Of a DNA stretch of 64,000 nucleotides, positions 1 to 8,767 are shown piece after piece (the stretch's first letter is position 1; each line of letters opens with the position of its first letter). This stretch comes from Methylocapsa sp. S129. GTDB lineage: Bacteria; Pseudomonadota; Alphaproteobacteria; Rhizobiales; Beijerinckiaceae. The notes below the pieces were generated by a model. The model saw nothing but the letters and a program-made list of their open reading frames with translations. It was not told the DNA's origin and made no database searches. The DNA is taken from NCBI RefSeq assembly GCF_009765995.1, contig NZ_LMUI01000011.1, positions 510,824-574,823 of the forward strand, written 5' to 3'. A program made the translations under genes and the position numbers.

Positions 1-1
1 T

Positions 2-1648
2 GCGCTGATCGATGGCGAAGTCGTCGTTCTCGCCGACAATGGCGTCTCGTCTTTTTCCGCGCTGCAGGCCGCGCTGTCGGAAGGGCGCACGGCCAATATG
101 GTCTATTTCGCCTTTGATCTTCTTTACGTCGACGGCGAAGACCTGCGGCGCGAGCCGGCGCTGGCGCGCAAAGAGCGGCTAGAATCCCTGCTACATGCGG
201 CGGGCGACAAGGGCGCGCTTCGCTACAGCGAGCATTTCGTCGCGCCTGGGGAGACGATGTTGCGGCAGGCCTGCCGCATGGGGTTGGAAGGCGTCGTCTC
301 CAAACGCGCCGGCGCGCCTTATCATGGCGGCCGCAGCCAGGACTGGATCAAATCGAAATGCACCCAGCGGCAGGAGTTCCTGATCGCCGGCTATGTCGCG
401 TCGAAGGCTGCCGGGCGCGCTCTCGCTTCGCTCGTGCTCGGCTATCACGATGGCAAGATTCTGAAGGCCGCCGGCCGGGTTGGGACCGGCTTCACCGAAA
501 AATCCGCCGCCGATCTCATGCGCAAACTCAAGCCGCTCCGGACCAAGGCTTCCGCCTTCGAAGGCGTCGCCGGCAAGGAGAAGGGAATCGTCTGGGTTCG
601 ACCCGAGCTTGTCGCCGAAATCGAATTTCGCGCCTGGACGGCGGATGGAATCCTCAGGCATGCGTCGTTTCAGGGCCTGCGCGAGGATAAGCCCGCCGCG
701 GAGGTCGTGGCGGAAAAACCCGCGAAGACGGATGCTCCGCGAAAGGCGAAACGCCGTGCCGACGCGCCCGCCGCTGCGAAGGCCGGGGAAAGCGAGACCG
801 AGGTGAAGCTCACGCATCCCGACAAGGTTCTGTGGCCCGACGCGGGCGTCACCAAGGCGCAACTCCTCGCCTATTATCAGGCCGTATGGCCGCGGATGCG
901 TCCGTACGTGATCGAGCGGCCCTTGAGTCTTGTGCGCGCGCCCAATGGCGTGAAGGGTCAGCGCTTCTTTCAAAAACACGCTTCGCCCGGCCTGCATAGC
1001 GCGATCGCCGTCGCGAAAGACGCGGCCGACGGGGAGGACCTGCTTTTCATCCGCGATTTCGACGGAATTGCCGCTCTCGTCCAGCTCGGCGTTGTCGAAA
1101 TTCATATTTGGGGCTGCAAGATCGACGCTATCGAAACGCCCGACCAGATCGTTTTCGATCTCGATCCTGACGAAGGGCTGGCTCTCGAAAAAATCCGCGA
1201 CGCCGCGGTCGCCATTCGCGACCGCCTCAAAGACCTCGGCCTCGAAAGTTTCCCCAAGACATCGGGCGGCAAGGGGTTCCATGTCGTCGCGCCGCTGCAG
1301 CCGAAGGCCGGCTGGGAAAGCGTCAAGAACTTCGCCCATGATTTCGCCAAGGCGATGGAGCAGCAGGCCCCGAAATCCTATACCGCGACTTTGGCGAAAG
1401 CCACGCGCAAGGGCCGCATTTTCATCGATTACCTACGCAACGGCCGCGGCGCGACCGCCGTCGCGCCCTATTCGGCGCGCGCCAACGCCGCCGCCGCGGT
1501 GTCGATGCCGATCTCATGGACGATGGTCGAGCAGGGGGCGGCGCCCGGAGACTTCGATGTCCTCAACGTCCTCTCGGGAAAGAAGGCGATGAAAGACGCC
1601 TGGGCGTCCTATGCAAGCGCCGCGGCTCCGCTGGGCTCGGCCGACTGA
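2..1648 (+). CDS. ligD: ATP-dependent DNA ligase LigD, 3' part (ligase C-terminus plus polymerase domain)
   Basis: The reading frame is open from base 2, so the gene starts upstream of the window and the Met codon at 98 is internal. LigD seals and fills double-strand breaks in Ku-dependent non-homologous end joining. The visible part begins inside the adenylation domain (ALIDGEVVVL, then GLEGVVSKR and the DWIKSKC motif), followed by the OB-fold region to about residue 230. After a Lys/Ala-rich linker comes the primase-polymerase domain, starting at LTHPDKVLWP, with the metal-binding FDLDPDEG and the SGGKGFHVV motif. No phosphoesterase domain is visible and it may lie upstream. The gene ends with TGA at 1646. 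The catalytic lysine of the ligase lies outside the window. The family call is firm; the full domain order is not known. Confidence 0.95.
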   Translation, partial: ALIDGEVVVLADNGVSSFSALQAALSEGRTANMVYFAFDLLYVDGEDLRREPALARKERLESLLHAAGDKGALRYSEHFVAPGETMLRQACRMGLEGVVSKRAGAPYHGGRSQDWIKSKCTQRQEFLIAGYVASKAAGRALASLVLGYHDGKILKAAGRVGTGFTEKSAADLMRKLKPLRTKASAFEGVAGKEKGIVWVRPELVAEIEFRAWTADGILRHASFQGLREDKPAAEVVAEKPAKTDAPRKAKRRADAPAAAKAGESETEVKLTHPDKVLWPDAGVTKAQLLAYYQAVWPRMRPYVIERPLSLVRAPNGVKGQRFFQKHASPGLHSAIAVAKDAADGEDLLFIRDFDGIAALVQLGVVEIHIWGCKIDAIETPDQIVFDLDPDEGLALEKIRDAAVAIRDRLKDLGLESFPKTSGGKGFHVVAPLQPKAGWESVKNFAHDFAKAMEQQAPKSYTATLAKATRKGRIFIDYLRNGRGATAVAPYSARANAAAAVSMPISWTMVEQGAAPGDFDVLNVLSGKKAMKDAWASYASAAAPLGSAD

Positions 1649-1931
1649 TTGCCCAGTTTCGTTAAGCCGGAATGACGCCTTCCTAAATTTTATATTAGTT
1701 GATGCCGATCGCCGCCAAGGCCATCCATCGCCGATCGGAGCTTGACGCCAGACGCCTCGCGGCGATGATCGAGGACAGTGCATTCGCGCATTCCATGCGC
1801 AAGAGCGCTGCTTTTTCAGGTCCTGGAACTGTTCGCGCCGACCAGAGAAACTTCCGCATGAAGGTGGGGTCATGAGAAGGCTGGGTTTGACGCTCGCTCG
1901 TTGCATTGACCGCGAAGACTGAGGTTTTCTG

Positions 1932-4900
1932 ATGTGGCTCGTCGAATCGGTGCTCAAACGGCCCTATACGGTGGTCGCCTCGCTGGTGCTTATCTGCATC
2001 ATGGGCATGGGCGCCGCGTTGCGCATGCCGATCGACATTTTTCCGGAAATCGACATCCCCGTCGTCAGCGTCGTGTGGACCTATGCCGGGATGAGCGCGC
2101 TTGATATTCGCGACCGCATTCTAACCCTGCATCAGCGGCAGCTTGCCTCGCTGGTCGACGACATCAGCCGGATCGAGGCGACGAGCTATGACGGCGTCGG
2201 CGTCGAGAAAGTTTATCTCCATCAAGGCGCCGATGTGACGCGCGCCATTACGCAGCTCGCGAGCAGTGCGCTCGTCGTCTTGAAATATATGCCGCCGAAC
2301 ATCACGCCGCCGCTCGTGTTGCGCTATGGCGCGACGGACGTGCCGATCATTCAGCTCAGCCTGTCCAGCAGCACCTTGCCGGACACCAAACTGAACGATC
2401 TGGGTCAAAACATCATCCGCCCCGATCTCGCCGTCGTCCATGGCGCGGAAGTTCCTTATCCCTATGGCGGCAAGCCCCGCGTCATCATGGTCGATCTCGA
2501 CCAGCAGGCCCTCGACGCGCGCGGATTGTCGCCTTCGGACGTCGCCGCGGCGATCCAGCAACAGAACGTCATTCTCCCCTCCGGTGACGTCAAGATCGGC
2601 GCCAAGGATTATGCGCTGGCGATGAACACCAGCCCGGACGCCATCGCCGCCATCAACCAGTTTCCGGTCAAGCAGGTGGGTGGCCAAACTGTGTTCGTGC
2701 GCGACGTCGCGCATGTGCATGACGGTTTCCAGGTCCAGACCAATTCGGTGAGCGTCGACGGCCGGCCGGGCGCTTTGATGACGGTGCGCAAGACCGGCGG
2801 CGTCTCGACCCTCGCCGTGATCGATGGCGTCACCCAAGCTTTGCCGGACATCAAGAGGTTGATGCCGCAGGGCGTCGACATCAAGGCGATCTTCGATCAA
2901 TCGGTTTTCGTCAAGGCGTCGCTGGATAGCGTGCTCATGGGCGGAACGATGGCGGCCGGATTGACGGCGATGATGATCCTGCTGTTTCTGGGCAATTGGC
3001 GTTTGACGCTGATCATCCTGGCGACGATCCCGCTTGCGATCATTACCGCCATTCTCGTCATCTTCATCGACGGACAGACGCTGAATACGATGACGCTGGG
3101 CGGCTTTGCGCTCGCCGTCGGCATCCTCGTCGACAACAGCACAGTCGTCATCGAGAACATCGAACGCCATGTGCATGAGGGCGATCCGCTGACGCAGGCG
3201 ATTATATCCGGCTCGGGAGAGGTCGCGGTCCCCACAGCGCTCTCGACTCTGTGCATCTGCATCGTCTTCGTGCCGGTATTCATGCTTCAAGGCACGGCCA
3301 AATATCTGTTCTCGCCGCTGTCGCTATCCGTCTGCGTCTCGCTGGTCGCGAGTCTGGCTTTGTCCTTCACTCTGGTGCCTGTGCTGTTCGCCTATCTCAT
3401 GCGCTCCTCGCTTGAGGGCCATGGCGCGCATTCGGGGGGCCCCTCCGCGCCGCGCGCGCGGTTCAATATTTTCAGCGCGATTCACCACGGGTTTGAGGCG
3501 GGTTTCAATGGGTTGCGCGAGGGCTATCGCAACATCGCCGCTTTCTGCATCGCGCGCGCCGGCGTCACAAGCGTCGCCTTCCTTCTGTTGATGGCCTGTT
3601 CGCTATTGCTTTTCCCCCAGCTTGGCCGCGACTTCTTCCCTCAGGTGGACGCGGGTCAGATGCGGCTTCACGTTCGCGCGCCGCCGGCCACCCGCCTTGA
3701 GGAGACCCAGCGCTACTTCGCCGAAGTCGAGGGCGCCATCCGCAAGATCGTCGGCAACGACCAGATCGACGTCATCCTGGACAATATCGGCCTGCCTTAC
3801 AGCGGCATCAATATCGCCTTGAGCGATTCGGCCACCGTCGGCCCAATGGACGGCGAGATCCTCATTTCCCTGAAGAAGAAACACAGCCCGACGGCCGCCC
3901 ATATCGCCATCCTGCGCCATGAATTGCCCCGGCTGTTTCCGGCCTTGCAGTTTTTCTTCCAGCCCGCCGATATCGTCAATCAGGTTCTGAATTTCGGCCA
4001 GCCGGCGCCCATCGACGTCAGGATTTCCGGACCCGCGAGCAAGGAAGCCTATGCGCTTGCCCAGAAGATCGCGCATGATTTGAACGCCATTCCGGGCGTC
4101 GTCGACGCGCATGTGTTTCAGGTTCCCGACGCCCCCGCTTTGACGATCGACGTCGATCGCACGCTCGCCGAGCAAGTTGGCGTCAGCGAGGATCAGATCG
4201 CCAAGAATGTCCTGGTGACCGCCAATTCAAGCGCCCAGACCGTTCCCAACTTCTGGATCGATCCCAAGAACAGCGTGAGTTATCCGCTGGTTGTCCAAAT
4301 GCCGACTTATCGCATCAATTCGACCGAAGACCTGGGCGCCATGCCGGTCACCGCTGGCGGCGGCAAGTCGAGCCAAATGCTGATGAATGTCGCCAAGTTC
4401 GGGCGCGAGAACGTGCCCCTCGTCGCCTCACAGCTCAACATCCGGCCGGTCTTCGACGTCAACGCCGACGTTCAGGGGCGCGACCTCGCCTCCGCCGCCG
4501 ACGAGATCGATAAGGCGCTGGCCAAAGAACGAACCGCCTCCGCCGCCCCTGTGACGATCACGCTCAGCGGACAGGTCGAAACCATGCGCGAGAGCTTTGA
4601 CGGCCTATTTTCCGGCATGGCCTTGGCGGTGGTGCTCGTTTATCTTATTCTCGTCATCAACTTTCAGAGCTGGGTCGACCCGCTGATCGTCCTGGCCGCT
4701 GTCCCCTTCACCCTGGGCGGCGTCATGTGGATGCTATTTCTGACGCAGACGCACCTGAGCGTGCCCGCTTTGATGGGCTCTTTGATGTGCATTGGCCTGA
4801 CGGCGGCCAATAGCATCCTCGTCGTGACTTTCGCCAACCAGCGGATGGAGGCGGGCGACGACAAGGCAACCGCCGCGGTTGTCGCGGGTTATACGCGTCT

Positions 4901-5138
4901 GAGGCCGGTGATGATGACGGCGGGAGCCATGATTCTCGGCATGATTCCCATGGCTTTGGGCGTCGGCGAGGGCGGCGAGCAAAATGCGCCTCTGGCGCGC
5001 GCGGTCATAGGAGGGCTCTTATTCGCCACCATGGCGACGATGATTTTCGTTCCCGTGGTCTATCGGATTCTGCGGCCCAAAGCGCTGTCGGCGAGCCTGT
5101 ACCCGGACGCCGCCGGAGCGGCCGTTTCGCCGGGATGA
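1932..5138 (+). CDS. RND efflux transporter permease (AcrB/HAE-like pump)
   Basis: Inner-membrane RND pump of 1068 residues, the usual size, expected to export small molecules by proton antiport as a trimer. It shows the N-terminal helix (KRPYTVVASLVLIC), periplasmic porter domains, and two six-helix blocks around residues 335-500 and 870-1045. The TM4 motif reads GILVDNSTVVIENIE: Asp401 matches AcrB Asp407, but Asn402 replaces AcrB Asp408. In TM10 the motif IGLTAANSILV has Ala959 where AcrB has the essential Lys940. The proton relay therefore differs from the AcrB standard. It is first in a five-gene unit, followed 25 nt later by the adaptor. The substrate cannot be read from sequence. Confidence 0.93.
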   Translation: MWLVESVLKRPYTVVASLVLICIMGMGAALRMPIDIFPEIDIPVVSVVWTYAGMSALDIRDRILTLHQRQLASLVDDISRIEATSYDGVGVEKVYLHQGADVTRAITQLASSALVVLKYMPPNITPPLVLRYGATDVPIIQLSLSSSTLPDTKLNDLGQNIIRPDLAVVHGAEVPYPYGGKPRVIMVDLDQQALDARGLSPSDVAAAIQQQNVILPSGDVKIGAKDYALAMNTSPDAIAAINQFPVKQVGGQTVFVRDVAHVHDGFQVQTNSVSVDGRPGALMTVRKTGGVSTLAVIDGVTQALPDIKRLMPQGVDIKAIFDQSVFVKASLDSVLMGGTMAAGLTAMMILLFLGNWRLTLIILATIPLAIITAILVIFIDGQTLNTMTLGGFALAVGILVDNSTVVIENIERHVHEGDPLTQAIISGSGEVAVPTALSTLCICIVFVPVFMLQGTAKYLFSPLSLSVCVSLVASLALSFTLVPVLFAYLMRSSLEGHGAHSGGPSAPRARFNIFSAIHHGFEAGFNGLREGYRNIAAFCIARAGVTSVAFLLLMACSLLLFPQLGRDFFPQVDAGQMRLHVRAPPATRLEETQRYFAEVEGAIRKIVGNDQIDVILDNIGLPYSGINIALSDSATVGPMDGEILISLKKKHSPTAAHIAILRHELPRLFPALQFFFQPADIVNQVLNFGQPAPIDVRISGPASKEAYALAQKIAHDLNAIPGVVDAHVFQVPDAPALTIDVDRTLAEQVGVSEDQIAKNVLVTANSSAQTVPNFWIDPKNSVSYPLVVQMPTYRINSTEDLGAMPVTAGGGKSSQMLMNVAKFGRENVPLVASQLNIRPVFDVNADVQGRDLASAADEIDKALAKERTASAAPVTITLSGQVETMRESFDGLFSGMALAVVLVYLILVINFQSWVDPLIVLAAVPFTLGGVMWMLFLTQTHLSVPALMGSLMCIGLTAANSILVVTFANQRMEAGDDKATAAVVAGYTRLRPVMMTAGAMILGMIPMALGVGEGGEQNAPLARAVIGGLLFATMATMIFVPVVYRILRPKALSASLYPDAAGAAVSPG

Positions 5139-5163
5139 TCCATTTTTGCAGGCAGGGATTGCG

Positions 5164-6447
5164 ATGACTCCTTTGACAGAAGACCTCGACCCAAAGTCGC
5201 CAAACCCGGACGACACGGCGCAGGCCACCCATTTTTCCCGCGGAACGGGGGGGAGGATTCTGCGCGCCGTCGTGTTGCTCGCGCTGGCGCTGGGCCTTGG
5301 CTTTTTCTTCATCCGTCATCAGAAAACCGAGGCGGAGGCGCGGCTCTCCGACGCGACCGCCCTGGACGTGGCGGAGGCGCCGGCGGTCGATGTGGTCACC
5401 GTCGGCCAGTCCTCCGCATTGCAGTCCCTTGCGCTTCCGGGCGAGACCGCCGCGTGGGACGAGACGAACATATATGCGCGGGTCAACGGCTATGTCGCCA
5501 AATGGTTCGTCGATATTGGCGACCGCGTGACCAACGGCCAGACGCTCGCAACGATCGATACGCCCGAACTTGACGCCGAACTCCTTGCCGCAAAGGCGAA
5601 ACTGAACGCCAGCGTCGCCCAGGTGGCGGTCAAGCAGGCCCAGGCCGATTTCGCCAAGACCACGGACGAGCGCTGGCGAGAATCTCCCAAAGGCGTCGTG
5701 TCCGATCAGGAGCGCGAATCCAAGAAAGCAGGCAGCGCCGAAGCGATCGCCGAGCTCAATGCGGCGCGCGCGCAGGTCTTGCTCGAACAGGCGGACGTGG
5801 ATCGCCTGACCGCGCTCACCCAGTTCAAGGAAGTCAAAGCGCCTTTCGACGGCACGATCGTCCAGCGTCAAATCGACACCGGCAATCTTGTGACGGCGGG
5901 AAGCACCTCAAATACATCCTCGCTCTACCGGCTTTCGGAGGATGATCCGATTCGCGTCTTCGTCCATGCGCCCCAGAGCGCCGCCGCGCAGCTGATGGCG
6001 CAGGGCGTGAAGGCGGTGATCACGAGCAGCGACCAGCCAAGCCTTCACTTTGAAGGAAAGGTTGCGCGAACCGCCAAAGCGATCAACCCGGAATCGCGCA
6101 CGCTTCGCGTCGAGATCGACATCCCCAACCCGGATCGCACAATGGTCCCTGGAATGTATGTGCAGGTCGCTTTCGATCTCAAGGGCGGCTCGCAGATCCA
6201 GGTTCCCGCCGCCGCTCTGTTGTTTCGCTCCGGCGGCCCGCAAGTCGCCGTCATTGACGAAAAAGGCGTCGTCGCGTTCAGGGACGTCACGATCGGCAGC
6301 GACGAAGGCAATGTCGTTGGCATTAGCGCCGGCCTGGCGATGGGCGACAGGGTCGCCCTCAACCTCAGCAGCCAGATCGCGGCGGGCGAAAAGGTCAAGT
6401 TGAATGAGGCCAAAGCAGGCGATACAAAAAGCGTAGCCGCCCAATGA
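5164..6447 (+). CDS. RND efflux periplasmic adaptor subunit (HlyD/MFP family)
   Basis: Membrane-fusion protein of 427 residues that links the RND pump to the outer-membrane channel. An N-terminal membrane helix (about residues 30-50, VVLLALALGLGFFFI) anchors it, then come a split lipoyl/barrel-sandwich domain (WDETNIYARVNGYVAKWFVD and later FDGTIVQRQIDTGN), an alpha-helical hairpin rich in Ala, Lys and Gln, a beta-barrel, and a C-terminal membrane-proximal domain. I start it at ATG 5164 because GCAGGGA lies just upstream; an in-frame TTG at 5146 has no clear ribosome site. The following channel gene starts 70 nt downstream. Having the pump gene before the adaptor gene reverses the common order. 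Confidence 0.92.
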   Translation: MTPLTEDLDPKSPNPDDTAQATHFSRGTGGRILRAVVLLALALGLGFFFIRHQKTEAEARLSDATALDVAEAPAVDVVTVGQSSALQSLALPGETAAWDETNIYARVNGYVAKWFVDIGDRVTNGQTLATIDTPELDAELLAAKAKLNASVAQVAVKQAQADFAKTTDERWRESPKGVVSDQERESKKAGSAEAIAELNAARAQVLLEQADVDRLTALTQFKEVKAPFDGTIVQRQIDTGNLVTAGSTSNTSSLYRLSEDDPIRVFVHAPQSAAAQLMAQGVKAVITSSDQPSLHFEGKVARTAKAINPESRTLRVEIDIPNPDRTMVPGMYVQVAFDLKGGSQIQVPAAALLFRSGGPQVAVIDEKGVVAFRDVTIGSDEGNVVGISAGLAMGDRVALNLSSQIAAGEKVKLNEAKAGDTKSVAAQ

Positions 6448-6517
6448 GGGGGATGAAAGTGCGCGTTCCGTCGTGTCATCTTATTTTGGGCGTTCTCGTA
6501 GGGTTGGAAGCGCGCGC

Positions 6518-8047
6518 GTGAGAAAATGGACGAGTTTGGGCGCGCTCGGCGTCGCCGGCCTGTTGGCTGGCTGTTCTGTCGGTCCCGATTATCAATTGCC
6601 GTTTGTGTCCGTGCCGGGCGGATTTCTCGCGCAGGCCGGCGAAAAATCCCCGCAATCGGCCAATTCCACGACAGCCGATCTTACCCAATGGTGGCGATCG
6701 CTGCATGATCGGGAGCTCGACTCTCTTGTCGTTCGTGCGCTCCAGTCCAATCTCGATCTCGCCATTGCGCTTGACCGGCTTCAAGCGGCGCGAACGCAGG
6801 TGATCATCGCAGCCGATCAGGCGCTTCCCGATGTCGAGGCGGGCGGCGGCGGCGGCGGCGGAACGGGGTCGGACAATACGAACGGGCGGGTGTCGCCCAC
6901 GCTGCGGTCGGGAGAGAACGCCAAGGACCTCAAGAGCATCAACGGAGCGGGCGGCGTCGACGCGGCCTGGGAGCTCGATCTCTTCGGCAAGATCCGGCGT
7001 GAAGTCGAAGCGCAGACCGCCGACGCCGAAGCGCTCAAGGATGCGCGCGACTGGATATTCGTGACGGTCGCCGCCGATGTCGCCCGCGCCTATCTCGACA
7101 TGCGGGCGCAGCAGAGGCAGCTTGTCGTGCTCGGGCAAAACATCGCCGCCGCGCGAGGCAATCTGGACCTCGCGCAGACGCGCTTCAGCCGCGGGCTCAC
7201 CAATGAAATGGACGTCAGCCTCGCGCAGAGGGAATTGGCGACCCTGCAAGCCGATCAGGCGCCGCTGACCGCGCAAATCGACGTCAGCCGCCACGCGATC
7301 GCGGTCCTGCTTGGTCAATTTCCTGAAAGTCTGGCCAGAGAGCTGGCCAGATCCGGTCCAATCCCGGCGCTGCCGGCAAGAATTCCGGTCGGGCTGCCGG
7401 TCGATCTGCTGCGGCGGCGTCCAGACATTCGCGAGGCGGAGCGTCATCTGGCCGCCGCGAACGCCCGCATCGGCGTGGCGGTCGCCGCTCTCTTCCCGAC
7501 CCTGGTCCTGACCGGGGCGGCGGGCGCGCAGGGGGGGACGCGCTCGTCGTCGCTCGTTCCGATCACCTGGATCGGGTCGCTGGGCCCATCCGTCACCATG
7601 CCTTTGCTCGATTTTGGCGCGCTCGATGCGCAAATAGAAATCGCCGACCTGCAAACGCATGGACTTTTGGCGACCTATCGGCAGGCGATATTGACCGCCG
7701 TGCGCCAAGTCGACGACGCCGATACTTCTTACAGGGCGCAACAGGAGCGCCTGGCGAGCCTCGATCGCGCTTTGGCGGCCGCGCGCCAGGCCACGCAGCT
7801 CGCGACCGAGCGATACGATCGCGGCCTGACCGATTTTCTGAATGTCATCGACGCCGAGCGCGAGCAATTCGACATCGAGGAACGCCACGTCGCCGCGCGG
7901 CAGACCGCGGCGGACGATCTCGTCGCCCTTTACAAGGCGCTGGGCGGCGGCTGGCCGACGAATGAAATCATTCCTCCGACCCGTCCCCTCCAGCCCGCCA
8001 TTGTCGCCGCGGCGAAACATCTCATGGCGCCCGCGCAGGATCATTGA
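6518..8047 (+). CDS. RND efflux outer-membrane lipoprotein (NodT/OprM family)
   Basis: Outer-membrane factor of about 509 residues that forms the TolC-like channel of the pump. A lipoprotein signal (WTSLGALGVAGLLAGC) ends in a lipobox, so the Cys is probably acylated. Two tandem OEP repeats follow, with typical motifs such as AWELDLFGKIRR in the first half and PVDLLRRRPDIREAERHLAAAN and TERYDRGLTDFLNVIDAER in the second. I choose GTG 6518 because GGAAG sits 7 nt before it and because it gives a normal-length signal peptide; an in-frame GTG at 6473 would add 15 residues. The response regulator gene follows after 15 nt, so the channel is probably cotranscribed with the sensor system. Confidence 0.92.
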   Translation: MRKWTSLGALGVAGLLAGCSVGPDYQLPFVSVPGGFLAQAGEKSPQSANSTTADLTQWWRSLHDRELDSLVVRALQSNLDLAIALDRLQAARTQVIIAADQALPDVEAGGGGGGGTGSDNTNGRVSPTLRSGENAKDLKSINGAGGVDAAWELDLFGKIRREVEAQTADAEALKDARDWIFVTVAADVARAYLDMRAQQRQLVVLGQNIAAARGNLDLAQTRFSRGLTNEMDVSLAQRELATLQADQAPLTAQIDVSRHAIAVLLGQFPESLARELARSGPIPALPARIPVGLPVDLLRRRPDIREAERHLAAANARIGVAVAALFPTLVLTGAAGAQGGTRSSSLVPITWIGSLGPSVTMPLLDFGALDAQIEIADLQTHGLLATYRQAILTAVRQVDDADTSYRAQQERLASLDRALAAARQATQLATERYDRGLTDFLNVIDAEREQFDIEERHVAARQTAADDLVALYKALGGGWPTNEIIPPTRPLQPAIVAAAKHLMAPAQDH

Positions 8048-8062
8048 CGGAGAAAGGCCGCG

Positions 8063-8767
8063 ATGTCGACGACCGGCGATCCCCTCAAACGCCCGCTCGT
8101 GCTCTTGATCGAAGACGAGAAGGGATTGGCCGAAGAAATCATCGCCGAACTTCATCGCCTCGGCTATCCCGTTCAACATGTCGACACGGTCGCTGAAGGT
8201 CTTGACGCCGCCCGCGCCAGCGGCGCGGCGATCATGGTCGTCGATCGGATGCTGCATGGCTCCGACGGCCTGTCGATGGTCGAGACGCTGCGCGAGGAAG
8301 GCGTCAAGACGCCGGTTCTCGTCATTTCCGCGCTTTCGTCGGTCGACGAACGCATTCGCGGCCTAAAGGCAGGCGGAGACGATTATCTCGTCAAACCTTT
8401 CGCCATGGCCGAGCTCGCGGCGCGCATCGAGGCCTTGCTGCGCCGCCTTGACGACGTGCGCACCACCAAATTGCGGGTCGGCGAACTCGAAATGGACCTG
8501 ATCGAGCAGACCGTGAAGCGCGGCGAAACGTTGATCGATCTGTTGCCGCGCGAGTTCAAGCTCCTTGAATATTTCCTGCGCCGCCCCAATCAGATCGTCA
8601 CGCGCGCCATGTTGCTTGAAGGGGTCTGGCACTACCGCTTCATCCCGGAAACCAATGTCGTCGATGTGCATATCGGCAATTTGCGCCGTAAGATCGACAA
8701 GGCCGGCGAGCCGTCGTTGATCACGAATATTCGCGGCGCGGGATTCACGCTGCATGCGGATGCCTGA
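8063..8767 (+). CDS. OmpR/PhoB-family response regulator
   Basis: DNA-binding response regulator of 234 residues. The receiver domain (about 12-125) has the acidic pocket IEDE, the phospho-acceptor Asp61 in VVDRMLHGSDG, the Ser in VISALS and the Lys in LVKPFAMAEL. The winged-helix DNA-binding domain (about 135-232) ends with the typical NVVDVHIGNLRRKID and IRGAGFTL motifs. GGAGAAAGG precedes the ATG. Its 3' end overlaps the kinase start by 14 nt, which points to translational coupling. It lies directly behind the RND genes on the same strand, so it probably controls the pump, an inference from position only. Confidence 0.95.
   Translation: MSTTGDPLKRPLVLLIEDEKGLAEEIIAELHRLGYPVQHVDTVAEGLDAARASGAAIMVVDRMLHGSDGLSMVETLREEGVKTPVLVISALSSVDERIRGLKAGGDDYLVKPFAMAELAARIEALLRRLDDVRTTKLRVGELEMDLIEQTVKRGETLIDLLPREFKLLEYFLRRPNQIVTRAMLLEGVWHYRFIPETNVVDVHIGNLRRKIDKAGEPSLITNIRGAGFTLHADA

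Noticed and set aside
6476-8257. A 593-residue minus-strand frame across the outer-membrane factor gene
   Set aside because: It covers a well-supported NodT-family gene on the other strand and has shadow composition.
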